A DNA stretch of 44,759 nt from an uncultured Mollicutes bacterium (GCA_900545015.1 UQXJ01000010.1:1-44759); one strand, 5' to 3'; shown: positions 36,114-43,401, counted from the first letter of the stretch. Made by a program: numbers and translations. Notes: generated by a model not told the origin, from the letters alone.

Positions 36114-36215
36114 TTCTAGTAAGATTTCTGTTCCAAAAAAATGTTTGATGCATGCTTTGTGCTATCCAAATTTGCTATCTTCTTTTAAAGGCTTTCCACA
36201 ACATAAGCAATTCAT
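36114..36215 (-). pseudogene. Original HipT start segment, interrupted by TAG
   Basis: On the - strand the ATG at 36213-36215 overlaps the hipS TGA (ATGA). It begins MNCLCCGKPLKEDSKFG, then TAG (codon 18), then HKACIKHFFGTEILLE, in frame with the kinase core. In many HipA-like proteins this start is a CxxC...HxxC ribbon, and the TAG falls where an aromatic residue normally sits. One base change (TAT/TAC to TAG, or TGG to TAG) explains it. Confidence 0.8.
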
Positions 36216-36541
36216 TCTTTTACCTCTCGGATTGATACATTTCCAATCACGTCTTTACATGCAGCAAGGAGAACACCAAAACGATCATAATTTTGTATAT
36301 TCCACTTTTCGGTCACTACTTTAAACAGCCAACCTTCTGGAATTAATCCATCAAAGAACGGAAATAATATTTTTGAAGTATATACTTCTGATTGCAAAGG
36401 CATAGTTAGAGAAATTGGCAATGGCTTTTCACTCTTTAAATAATTTGCATCATATTTAAAAGAGTAACCATCATCAGTTTCACTAAGAATTCCTATAAAA
36501 GTATTTTTAAGATAGATGTAAGCAGATCTAAACGCTGTCAT
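36212..36541 (-). CDS. hipS: HipS-like protein (separate HipA N-terminal domain)
   Basis: A 109-residue stand-alone version of the HipA N-terminal subdomain (couple_hipA). Its FPFFDGLIPEGWLFKVVTEK and FGVLLAACKDVIGNVSI blocks match the first 100 residues of HipA. In tripartite HipBST, HipS acts as the antitoxin while HipB boosts neutralisation and represses transcription. The start overlaps hipB by 4 bp (ATGA) with AAAGGA right before it, and the stop overlaps the original hipT start the same way, so the three genes were translationally coupled. Confidence 0.88.
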   Translation of the reverse strand: MTAFRSAYIYLKNTFIGILSETDDGYSFKYDANYLKSEKPLPISLTMPLQSEVYTSKILFPFFDGLIPEGWLFKVVTEKWNIQNYDRFGVLLAACKDVIGNVSIREVKE

Positions 36542-36741
36542 TCCTTTGTTTTCTTTCCAGCTATTGCTTGAGCATTAAACATTGCTAATGCAACATTAAC
36601 TTTATCCATGCGAACAGTTTCTTTTCCTTGCTCTAATTCGCGTACAAAACGAAGTCCAAGACCTGAACGTAAAGCGAATTGCTCCTGAGTTAAACCAGCT
36701 GCTTTTCTATTTTCTTTTACAAATTTTGCAATTGGATTCAT
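36538..36741 (-). CDS. hipB: HipB-like helix-turn-helix antitoxin/repressor
   Basis: A 67-residue XRE-family protein almost wholly made of one HTH domain (about 3-58): FVKENRKAAGLTQEQFALRS and GLGLRFVRELEQGKETVRMD. It would bind operators upstream and repress the hipBST operon. The start is set at 36741 because AGAGGTGATAGT precedes that ATG; an in-frame ATG 7 codons upstream lacks a ribosome site and falls against the promoter. Three matching palindromes lie just upstream. Short C-terminal tail (KKTKE) with no degradation signal evident. Confidence 0.9.
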   Translation of the reverse strand: MNPIAKFVKENRKAAGLTQEQFALRSGLGLRFVRELEQGKETVRMDKVNVALAMFNAQAIAGKKTKE

Positions 36742-36780
36742 ACTATCACCTCTAAAAATCATGTATACCTAAATATTTTA

Positions 36781-36876
36781 TACCTTATAGGGTATTAAAA
36801 CGATGATTTTACGTATTTTTATACCCGTAAAGGTATATTTTATATAAATAATGATTGTTTTATACCTTTAAGGGTA
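36781..36876. promoter_or_regulatory. Three equally spaced HipB operators
   Basis: Palindromes TACC-N6-GGTA occur at 36781-36794, 36822-36835 and 36863-36876, each extended to TATACC on the left; two are also TATA on the right. Starts are exactly 41 bp apart, about four helical turns. They lie between hipB and the tRNA gene and overlap likely hipB promoter elements (TAAAAT near 36775 on the - strand). E. coli HipB uses a similar TATCC-N8-GGATA design. Confidence 0.8.
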
Positions 36877-36988
36877 TAAAGAGTGTGATTAATAATAAAT
36901 TTTAATTTCTATAATTTTGGAACAAAGCAGCTGCTTGATGCTAATTAACTTTAAACTTGAATATAACCTTGATAAAATAATATCCATT

Positions 36989-37064
36989 GGGTCTATAGCT
37001 CAGTTGGGAGAGCGTCTCGTTCGCATCGAGAAGGTCACCGATTCGAATTCGGCTAGATCCACCA
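36989..37064 (+). tRNA. tRNA-Ala (anticodon CGC)
   Basis: A 76-nt cloverleaf with encoded CCA. The acceptor stem (GGGTCTA/TAGATCC) has the G3:U70 pair that marks alanine tRNA. The D arm is GCTC-AGTTGGGA-GAGC, and the anticodon stem TCTCG/CGAGA holds loop TTCGCAT with CGC at 34-36. The T loop is TTCGAAT; the outermost T-stem pair is an A-C mismatch (49:65). TAAAAT near 36973 is a candidate -10 and a terminator follows. Anticodon CGC is uncommon in AT-rich Firmicutes. Confidence 0.88.
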
Positions 37065-37075
37065 CATTAAAAGCA

Positions 37076-37106
37076 AAGTTCTGGTACAAAATATCAGGAC
37101 TTTTTT
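37076..37106 (+). terminator. Intrinsic terminator after tRNA-Ala
   Basis: AAGTTCTG (37076-37083) pairs with CAGGACTT (37095-37102, one G-U), followed by TTTTTATTTT. Confidence 0.8.
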
Positions 37107-37187
37107 ATTTTAAAATAAAAGAACTGTTATATATCCCTCCGCAATTTAAGATTAATGCAAAAAAATATATACATAAATGATACATCT

Positions 37188-37224
37188 ATTCCCAAAACTT
37201 TATTTTTTTTCGACTTTTGGGAAT
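37188..37224. repeat. Inverted repeat upstream of the first AAA ATPase gene
   Basis: ATTCCCAAAA (37188-37197) and TTTTGGGAAT (37215-37224) are separated by 17 bp. The element covers the -35 region of the ATPase gene that starts at 37256. A close copy lies just after the same gene (38463-38497). No T-tract follows, so it is not a normal terminator. An operator or recombination site is possible. Confidence 0.6.
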
Positions 37225-37255
37225 AAATGATATATATTATATGTAGGTGATAAAT

Positions 37256-38446
37256 ATGAAACTAATTAGAAGAAACAAATACATGGATGATTTATATAGC
37301 TTAAAGAATACACCGGATATAAAAATAATAACTGGAGTGAGAAGATGCGGTAAATCTTTTTTAATGAATATGTTTATAGATGAATTAAAAATAAGCGAAC
37401 CAGAATCTAATATACTTAGAATAAACTTTAATGATTTTGAGAATAATGAATTAATGGATTATAAGAAATTGCACGCTTATATAATGGATAATTATAAAAA
37501 AGATAAAATAAATTATCTTTTTATTGATGAAGTACAAATGTGCAAAAATTTTGAAGTAACTATAAATAGCATTCATAATAAAAAGATTTATGATATCTAT
37601 TTAACAGGATCAAATGCATTTTTATTATCAAGTGATCTAGCTACGTTATTTACTGGTCGTTATATGGAAGTTGAAGTTTTTCCATTTTCTTTTAAAGAAT
37701 TTGTTGAATATTTTGATTTTAATGATGATTATAATGCCTTTGAAAAATTTGTTGAATATGGCGGTTTTCCAGGTTCATTTGTTTATGAAGATGCTTCTAA
37801 AAAAACAAATTATATAAATAATGTTATTGACGTAGTGATATTAAAAGATATTATCAAAAGAAATGGTGTAAGTGATGAAGCAAATATGAATAAAATAGTT
37901 TCTTTTTTAATGGATAATATTTCAAATTTAACTACATCGAATAAAATAGCTAATTATTTAATGAGCCAAGGATTAAAGATAGATCATAAAACAGTCGATA
38001 ATTATCTTGAATATTTATGTAGAGCTTTTGTTTTCTATAAGGTTAAAAGATATGACATCAAAGGACAAACTTATCTTCAAACAAATGATAAATATTATTT
38101 AGTTGATACTTCTGCAAGAGTAGCTAGATTAGGACATAGAAATTTAGATGTCGGTAGAGTTTATGAAAATATAGTGGCAATAGAATTATTAAGAAGAGGA
38201 TATGAACTTTATGCTGGTAAATTGTATCAAAAAGAAATTGATTTTGTTGCAATAAAAGGCAATGAAAAAATATATATTCAAGCTTCTGATAATATTACTG
38301 CAAAAGATACATTAGAAAGAGAATTAGAACCACTAAGGAAGATCAAAGATGCTTATCCAAAGGTTCTAATAGCAAATACAAGATTTTCAAATTATGATCT
38401 AGAAGGTATTAAAGTTTTAGACTTAACTAAATGGCTATTATCATAA
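37256..38446 (+). CDS. AAA_14/DUF4143 ATPase (first copy)
   Basis: A 396-residue ATP-binding protein. Walker A is GVRRCGKS (27-34), followed by a Walker B-like YLFIDEVQ and sensor region YLTGSNAFLLS. The C-terminal DUF4143 part carries KEIDFVAIKG...IYIQAS, a faint PD-(D/E)XK-like pattern. The family is common, often multi-copy and near mobile DNA, and its function is unclear. The ATG at 37256 is preferred over a GTG at 37247 because AGGTGA lies 5 nt upstream. Matching inverted repeats sit on both sides of the gene, and a repeat of about 100 bp follows. Confidence 0.9.
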   Translation: MKLIRRNKYMDDLYSLKNTPDIKIITGVRRCGKSFLMNMFIDELKISEPESNILRINFNDFENNELMDYKKLHAYIMDNYKKDKINYLFIDEVQMCKNFEVTINSIHNKKIYDIYLTGSNAFLLSSDLATLFTGRYMEVEVFPFSFKEFVEYFDFNDDYNAFEKFVEYGGFPGSFVYEDASKKTNYINNVIDVVILKDIIKRNGVSDEANMNKIVSFLMDNISNLTTSNKIANYLMSQGLKIDHKTVDNYLEYLCRAFVFYKVKRYDIKGQTYLQTNDKYYLVDTSARVARLGHRNLDVGRVYENIVAIELLRRGYELYAGKLYQKEIDFVAIKGNEKIYIQASDNITAKDTLERELEPLRKIKDAYPKVLIANTRFSNYDLEGIKVLDLTKWLLS

Positions 38447-38462
38447 CTCAAAATTAATTCTG

Positions 38463-38497
38463 TTCCCAAAACTTTAAAAAAATTACAGTTTTGGGAA
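38463..38497. repeat. Inverted repeat downstream of the first AAA ATPase gene
   Basis: TTCCCAAAACT (38463-38473) pairs with AGTTTTGGGAA (38487-38497). It is nearly the same element as 37188-37224, with the same CCCAAAACTTTA left half and TTTTGGGAATAAA right half. It begins 16 bp after the ATPase stop and is not followed by a T run. Confidence 0.6.
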
Positions 38498-38518
38498 TAA
38501 AAAATATGAGCAGTAACT

Positions 38519-38620
38519 AAAGTGTATCAGTTTTGCAAAGGGAATCCCTTCTTTTAGGGCATTTGTATCAGCTTTTACTCTTTACACATAAATTTAAATC
38601 TTTAGTCTAACGAGAATAAA
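38519..38620. repeat. Repeat element, copy A (after first ATPase)
   Basis: This stretch closely resembles 40549-40655, which lies in the same place after the second ATPase gene. Shared blocks are AAAGTGTATC, TTTTAGGGC-TTTGTATCAG, TCTTTACACA and AAATTTAAAT-TTTAG-CTAA. Both copies can form a small CCCT...AGGG hairpin. The function is unknown. Confidence 0.65.
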
Positions 38621-38667
38621 TTGTGTGTAAGCGTTAACACTTACGAATGAACTTCTATATTTTTTTT

Positions 38668-39079
38668 GGTTAACCTTAAGTCGAACTGACAAAAATCTTC
38701 CATTGCTATAAGACTAACGTTATCTTTTAAAATAATACGATCGATACGTTTTGCAATATATGCGAGAACTGCTTTATTTTAAATAAGCGCATGAGGAACT
38801 GTTGAAATTCCTACTTTATCTTCCATAGACATTATAAGTTGCTCTGATTCAGGCAATGCTTTAAATTCTTCCACTTGAGGTTTAAGAATATATCCAGTAG
38901 GGAAGTTTACAAGTGTTAATCTAGATTTCTTTCCGCCTATCGTAAAATGAAGTAATAATTTCTTTTGAACGCCAGGCACAATAAATCCTTGATTTGCTTT
39001 TTCTGAAGCTAAAAGATTCAAGGTATCGTTATCAAATTCTATTTCTGGTAAGGTTTCTGTATCAAAAAAAGTGCTTTAT
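38668..39079 (-). pseudogene. Decayed second hipT copy
   Basis: About 93% identical in its best stretches to hipT (35743-36140), covering HipT codons about 26-160 only. The N-terminal ribbon and the catalytic GNSDMH region are missing. On the - strand it reads TFFDTETLPEIEFDNDTL, then NQGFIVPGVQKKLLLHF and so on, until an in-frame TAA at 38776-38778 (AAA to TAA relative to hipT). LPEI here matches the family better than LLEM in the longer copy, so it looks like a separate old paralog rather than a very recent duplicate. No hipB or hipS accompanies it. The rest of the 805-bp gap 38447-39251 holds only the repeats listed here. Confidence 0.85.
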
Positions 39080-39133
39080 ATATCCCTTATGTCACTAATA
39101 GGATCAGCAAAAATGAATTCGTATTTATTCTCT

Positions 39134-39233
39134 ATCTATAACTTAGGACATAAGTGTCTTAAATTATAGATGCAATAGTGATTTTTTACTATTTTTTTTG
39201 CTATAATATCATTAAGTTAGGACACTTACGTCC
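39134..39233. promoter_or_regulatory. Paired palindromic operators around the second ATPase promoter
   Basis: A 38-bp near-perfect inverted repeat (39134-39171, outer arms ATCTATAA/TTATAGAT, core GGACATAAGTGTC) lies before TATAAT (39202-39207). A second palindrome, GGACACTTACGTCC (39220-39233), lies after it in the 5' leader. The second matches the reverse complement of the first core at 17 of 19 positions. Their centres are 74 bp apart, about seven turns, on either side of the -10 box, which suits cooperative repression or looping. Confidence 0.55.
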
Positions 39234-39251
39234 AAAGTTAGAGGTGAGATT

Positions 39252-40526
39252 ATGATTAAACGAGATGACTATCTTGATAAAATTATCAGAAATATGTGGA
39301 ATGGAGAAATAAAAGTTATAACTGGTATTAGAAGATGCGGCAAATCTGTTCTTTTATTTGATATTTTTTATGAATATTTGCTTAGACAAGGTTATGATGA
39401 TAACCATATAATTAAGATTGCTTTAGATCAACGCAAATTTTATAAGTTTAGAAATCCAATCGTCCTTTGTGAATATGTCGAAGGATTAGTTGAAAAAAAC
39501 AAAGAGTCTAAATACTTCTTATTAATAGATGAGGTTCAATTCACAATTAAGGTTAAAGATGAAAAGAATGATAATATTGAAGTTACAATCTATGACATGC
39601 TTAACGAATTAAAGTCATATAAAAATTTAGACGTATATGTAACCGGAAGCAATTCAAAAATGTTATCAAAAGATATAGCAACTGAATTTAGGGGACGTGC
39701 AACACAAATTCATATGTACCCATTATCTTTTTCTGAAGTTTATTCATATATTGGGGGTGATAAAAGGGATGTATTGAATCAATATATGCTTTATGGTGGA
39801 ATGCCACGTATCATGTTTATTGATAAGGAAACAGACAAAAAAGCGTATCTTTCTAATCTTTACGATGAAGTATATGTTAAAGATATTATTGAAAGAAATT
39901 CATTGGAACGTGAAGATATATTAAATGCAATTTTAGATTATGTAGCTTCGCAAATTGGTTCATTAACTAATCCTACAAATATTGCTAATGCACTTACCTC
40001 ATCAAGAAACGAAAAAGTAAACAATGCATTAGTATCATCATATTTAGATTGTGCTATAGATTCGTTTATACTTACTGTTGCTAAACGATATGATGTAAAA
40101 GGTAAAACTTATTTTAACTTTCCTAATAAATATTATTATTGTGATTTAGGGCTTCGTAATGCTAGATTAAATTATAGACAATTCGATCCAGGTCATATTA
40201 TGGAAAATATTATTTATAATGAACTTATTAAAAGAGGCTACAGTGTTGATGTCGGTGTTGTTGTTCAACGAAAAAACAATGAAAAAATTAATCGTGAAGT
40301 CGATTTTGTGGTAAATAATGGCGATAGACGTGTATATATTCAATCGGCTTATCAATTGGAAAATGAAGACAAGATAAATTCAGAATTGCAGTCATTGAAG
40401 CTGACAAATGACTTCTTCAAGAAAATTGTAATTAGAATGGATATTTCACATACATATTATGACGAGAATGGATTTTGTCATTGCAACTTTTTAGATTTTC
40501 TTTTAGGTGATGTTGAGATTTTTTGA
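39252..40526 (+). CDS. AAA_14/DUF4143 ATPase (second copy)
   Basis: A 424-residue ATP-binding protein of the same family as the gene at 37256 but clearly divergent. Walker A is GIRRCGKS (25-32), followed by FLLIDEVQF and YVTGSNSKML. The C-terminal DUF4143 region has REVDFVVNNGDRRVYIQSA. GAGGTGA precedes the ATG and TGA ends the gene. Operators flank its promoter and a repeat of about 100 bp follows, shared with the first copy. Each ATPase thus seems to be a self-contained, self-regulated cassette. Biological role unknown; plasmid/phage defence or housekeeping scaffolding are both conceivable. Confidence 0.9.
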   Translation: MIKRDDYLDKIIRNMWNGEIKVITGIRRCGKSVLLFDIFYEYLLRQGYDDNHIIKIALDQRKFYKFRNPIVLCEYVEGLVEKNKESKYFLLIDEVQFTIKVKDEKNDNIEVTIYDMLNELKSYKNLDVYVTGSNSKMLSKDIATEFRGRATQIHMYPLSFSEVYSYIGGDKRDVLNQYMLYGGMPRIMFIDKETDKKAYLSNLYDEVYVKDIIERNSLEREDILNAILDYVASQIGSLTNPTNIANALTSSRNEKVNNALVSSYLDCAIDSFILTVAKRYDVKGKTYFNFPNKYYYCDLGLRNARLNYRQFDPGHIMENIIYNELIKRGYSVDVGVVVQRKNNEKINREVDFVVNNGDRRVYIQSAYQLENEDKINSELQSLKLTNDFFKKIVIRMDISHTYYDENGFCHCNFLDFLLGDVEIF

Positions 40527-40548
40527 ATATGTTTTTATAGAGTTAATG

Positions 40549-40655
40549 TAAAAGTGTATCCTTTGATTATTTAAAAACCCCTACATTTTAGGGCGTTTGT
40601 ATCAGATTTATTCTTTACACACAAATTTAAATTTTTAGCCTAATGTGAATAAATT
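40549..40655. repeat. Repeat element, copy B (after second ATPase)
   Basis: Matches 38519-38620 in order and spacing. Blocks are AAAGTGTATC, CCCCTACATTTTAGGG (a hairpin), GTTTGTATCAG, TCTTTACACA, AAATTTAAAT-TTTAG-CTAA and GAATAAATT. Its right end runs into a terminator hairpin that copy A lacks. Confidence 0.65.
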
Positions 40656-40669
40656 ACATTAGACTTTTT
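40640..40669 (+). terminator. Terminator after the second ATPase gene
   Basis: CTAATGT (40640-40646) pairs with ACATTAG (40656-40662) around a 9-nt loop, followed by ACTTTTT. Confidence 0.6.
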
Positions 40670-40674
40670 AATAA

Positions 40675-40702
40675 AAAAGATAGATTTTTTCCTCTATCTT
40701 TT
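40675..40702 (-). terminator. Terminator of the pepV-trmB-ytpR operon
   Basis: AAAAGATAGA (40675-40684) pairs with TCTATCTTTT (40693-40702). On the - strand TTTTTTATT follows, ending the leftward operon 24 bp after the ytpR stop. Confidence 0.8.
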
Positions 40703-40725
40703 AAGAAAATATAATTTGTTAATTT

Positions 40726-41337
40726 TTAGTAAGACCAGAAGTCACTTCCAAGAGTGTAACTTTCATCAAGTTCAAGCAAACCCTTTTTGCCTTCATAGCC
40801 TTCAAGGTTAAGCTCTCTACCACTACAAAGCATACCATAACTATCAATACCTAAAAGTTTATTAGGAATAATTGATTGTCCGTTAGGCATAAATGTATAA
40901 GGAGTAGCACAAACACAGATTAAATCTTTTCTAGCATTAAATGCTCCACAAACAATTTGTAATGGTTCTTTTTCACCAATATCCACTGTACAAATATGAA
41001 GATGTTCACTATCTGGATGCTCTTCAATATCAACGATTTTAGCAACTCTAAATCCTGAATCTTTTTGAGCAGGAAGTTCAGCAACATTGCTATTTTTTAA
41101 AATTGTATTAATAACTTCAAGAACTCTATCACTAACTAAAGGTATATATCCTTTAGCTTTGATCTTCATAATCTTAGAAATATTAAAAATGTTAATTCCA
41201 ATTAATTTATCATCTTTATATAAACTAACAACATCGTTATCTCTTTTAATAACATTAGGAATTGTATTTGAATCAAAGACAATTAAGAGTACATCACCAA
41301 TTGATTCATAATCATAATATAAAGCGTATCTATTCAT
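40726..41337 (-). CDS. ytpR: YtpR-like tRNA-binding protein
   Basis: A 203-residue protein with an N-terminal domain of about 90 residues (DUF4479) and a C-terminal EMAP/PheT-type tRNA-binding OB fold (about 95-203: GFRVAKIVDIEEHPDSEHLHICTVD, IVCGAFNAR, LLGIDSYGMLCSG). Length and domain order match B. subtilis YtpR (about 200). It probably binds tRNA non-specifically; its role is poorly known. GAGGTAA precedes the ATG, and TATAAT on the - strand (41358-41363) may give an extra internal promoter. Confidence 0.93.
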   Translation of the reverse strand: MNRYALYYDYESIGDVLLIVFDSNTIPNVIKRDNDVVSLYKDDKLIGINIFNISKIMKIKAKGYIPLVSDRVLEVINTILKNSNVAELPAQKDSGFRVAKIVDIEEHPDSEHLHICTVDIGEKEPLQIVCGAFNARKDLICVCATPYTFMPNGQSIIPNKLLGIDSYGMLCSGRELNLEGYEGKKGLLELDESYTLGSDFWSY

Positions 41338-41369
41338 AAATTACCTCAAACAAAATAATTATAACTTAA

Positions 41370-42044
41370 TTAGTCTTCATTATCTCTTACGACTTTTAAA
41401 GTCTTATCGTTTTTCTTTAAAATTATACGCTTAATTTTGATGCCTTCAGCTTTGAATCTAGTTTCAAATTCAGTTGGTGCATCAAATTCTTCAAGTTCGT
41501 TATAATCTAAAATATTTTCAAGAATTTCCCAGTTATATTCTTTAAATGTTTCAAGTGAATATGCGTAGAAATCATCGTTATCAGATTTATAATAAATCTT
41601 TGAATTAGGTTTTAAAATTTTAGTGTATTCGACTAAAAATAAAGGTGAAGTAAGTCTTCTTTTTGTATGTCTTTTCTTTGGCCATGGATCACTAAAATTT
41701 AAAAATAATCCAGAAATTGCGTCGTTTTTAATAATTTTTGATAAGTCGTAGAAGTTACCAGAGATTAATCTAATGTTAGTTAATCCACTTTCATCAATCT
41801 TTTTTAAAGCGATGCCACTAATAGTTTTATCAAGCTCAATAACTAAGAAATTATAGTTAGGATAGCGTGAAGCTAAGCTAATTATAAAGTTACCTTTTCC
41901 AGGTCCAATTTCAAGATATGTATCTTTTTCATTTATAAAAGAAAGAATATCTTTAATATCTTTTTCTTCTTCACTAATGAAGAGTTCGTTTTTTGTATTT
42001 GTCTTTAAATATTCGACGGCCCAAGGTTTAAATTTAGTTCTCAT
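41370..42044 (-). CDS. trmB: tRNA (guanine-N7)-methyltransferase
   Basis: A 224-residue SAM-dependent enzyme that methylates G46 in the tRNA variable loop. SAM motif I is EIGPGKG (45-51). FLNFSDPWPKKRHTKRRL is the TrmB signature, and a DAPTEFETRF tail is conserved. The start overlaps the pepV end by 11 bp with AGGAAA upstream. It sits between pepV and ytpR, a known Firmicutes neighbourhood. Confidence 0.97.
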   Translation of the reverse strand: MRTKFKPWAVEYLKTNTKNELFISEEEKDIKDILSFINEKDTYLEIGPGKGNFIISLASRYPNYNFLVIELDKTISGIALKKIDESGLTNIRLISGNFYDLSKIIKNDAISGLFLNFSDPWPKKRHTKRRLTSPLFLVEYTKILKPNSKIYYKSDNDDFYAYSLETFKEYNWEILENILDYNELEEFDAPTEFETRFKAEGIKIKRIILKKNDKTLKVVRDNED

Positions 42045-43401
42045 CTTTTAAATTTCCTAATACGTAGATTGCATGAGCGTAAATTGGGATTGATTTATAG
42101 AAGTCTTCTAAATCTATTTTTTCATTAGCTTCATGAATGTGATCAACTTTTCCTGGGAAGCAACTACCAAATGCGATAGTATTTTTTGCCTCTTTTGCGT
42201 ATGTTCCTCCACCGATTGCTTTAGGTTTATTAACTGTATCACCAGTTTCTTCAACATAAGCGTTATATAATGCTTTAATAAAAGGAGTAGTTTCTGGGTT
42301 GAAATATAAATATGGAGCAGTTGACATTACTTCAATTGGAAGTGGTGAACATGCGTCAATTCTCTTAATAACTTCTTCAGGTTTAACATTTTCTGGATGT
42401 CTAAAATTAACAACCATATCAAATTCGCCATCGACGTACGAAATTAATCCAACATTATATGTTGTTAATCCCATATCTTTACTTTCATATTTAACATGCA
42501 TATTTTGACCGTTGTAGTCGCTATATTCGTTGCATAAAAGTTTTAACATAGGATTGTTATATACATCATCAAGTACTCCAAGAAGAATAACACCAGCATT
42601 TAAGCCGAGTTCAGGAGTTGAACCATGAGCAGCTTTTCCTAAAATAGCAAAAGTATCTTCACTAATTTTTTCTGATTTAATTTCTTTATGAGCTAAAAGA
42701 TATTCTTCAAGTTTTTTTGGTTCTGTAACTTTAACAACAGCCCTATCAATAACAATATTACTAGCTTCACCAGCTTTAATAGAGACAACGTTATTTAAAG
42801 GTAATCTTCCATGATATCTATAATTAACAATACCTTTTTCTCCATAAATTAATGGAAAATCAGCATCTGGAGTAAATCCATAGGTAGGATTTTCTTTTTT
42901 AAGAGTTTCAAAATAATAAGTTAAACATGAAGATCCTCTTTCTTCATCTCCACCAAAAACAAATCTAACTCTAAAGTTTTTGATAAGTCCATTATCTTTT
43001 AAAGCTTTTAAAGCATAATAAGCAGCGATACCAGGACCTTTATCATCACTTGTACCTCTAGCGTAAAGTCTATTTTCTTTTTCATCTAAAAATGGTTCAA
43101 ATGGTGGATGATTCCAATTTCCTGAAACTGGTACAACATCTTGGTGAGCAAAGATTCCAATTAATCTATCTCCTTCACCACATTCAAGTTCAATACAATG
43201 ACCGTCACACATATCAACTTTAAAGCCATCTTTAATAGCCATCTCTTTTATAAAATCAAAACAATCACTGACACCTTTTCCATAAGGATGAAGTGAAGTA
43301 ATTGTTGATTCATCATAAATACTGTTAATTGAACAGTCTTTGATTAATGTTTCTAAAGCATCTTTTTCATAAGGTTTGCATAATTTCTTAAAATCTATCA
43401 T
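42034..43401 (-). CDS. pepV: Dipeptidase PepV-like (M20 family)
   Basis: A 455-residue di-zinc peptidase that cleaves dipeptides taken up by the cell. Zinc and catalytic motifs are FAHQDVVPVSG (H86, D88), ARGTSDDKGPG (D119/D120) and FGGDEERGSS, with a HEAN near the C-terminus. The lid domain (about 185-310) contains AAHGSTPELGLNAG. Length fits PepV (about 465). GAGGGAAATT lies before the ATG and TATAAT on the - strand (43423-43428) is the likely -10. It heads pepV-trmB-ytpR. Confidence 0.95.
   Translation of the reverse strand: MIDFKKLCKPYEKDALETLIKDCSINSIYDESTITSLHPYGKGVSDCFDFIKEMAIKDGFKVDMCDGHCIELECGEGDRLIGIFAHQDVVPVSGNWNHPPFEPFLDEKENRLYARGTSDDKGPGIAAYYALKALKDNGLIKNFRVRFVFGGDEERGSSCLTYYFETLKKENPTYGFTPDADFPLIYGEKGIVNYRYHGRLPLNNVVSIKAGEASNIVIDRAVVKVTEPKKLEEYLLAHKEIKSEKISEDTFAILGKAAHGSTPELGLNAGVILLGVLDDVYNNPMLKLLCNEYSDYNGQNMHVKYESKDMGLTTYNVGLISYVDGEFDMVVNFRHPENVKPEEVIKRIDACSPLPIEVMSTAPYLYFNPETTPFIKALYNAYVEETGDTVNKPKAIGGGTYAKEAKNTIAFGSCFPGKVDHIHEANEKIDLEDFYKSIPIYAHAIYVLGNLKDEN

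Noticed and set aside
36162..36164. TAG as a recoded sense codon in hipT
   Set aside because: No sign of an altered code: TAG is the stop of the DUF402 gene (17267-17269) and the other genes use TAA or TGA normally. A plain nonsense change is simpler.
36917..37180. An 87-codon rightward open frame
   Set aside because: It runs straight through the tRNA-Ala gene and its terminator, and its translation has no domain features.
38626..38639. Second cre-like sequence TGTAAGCGTTAACA
   Set aside because: It fits the consensus, but no gene start lies downstream on either strand except a pseudogene. It may be chance in the decayed region.
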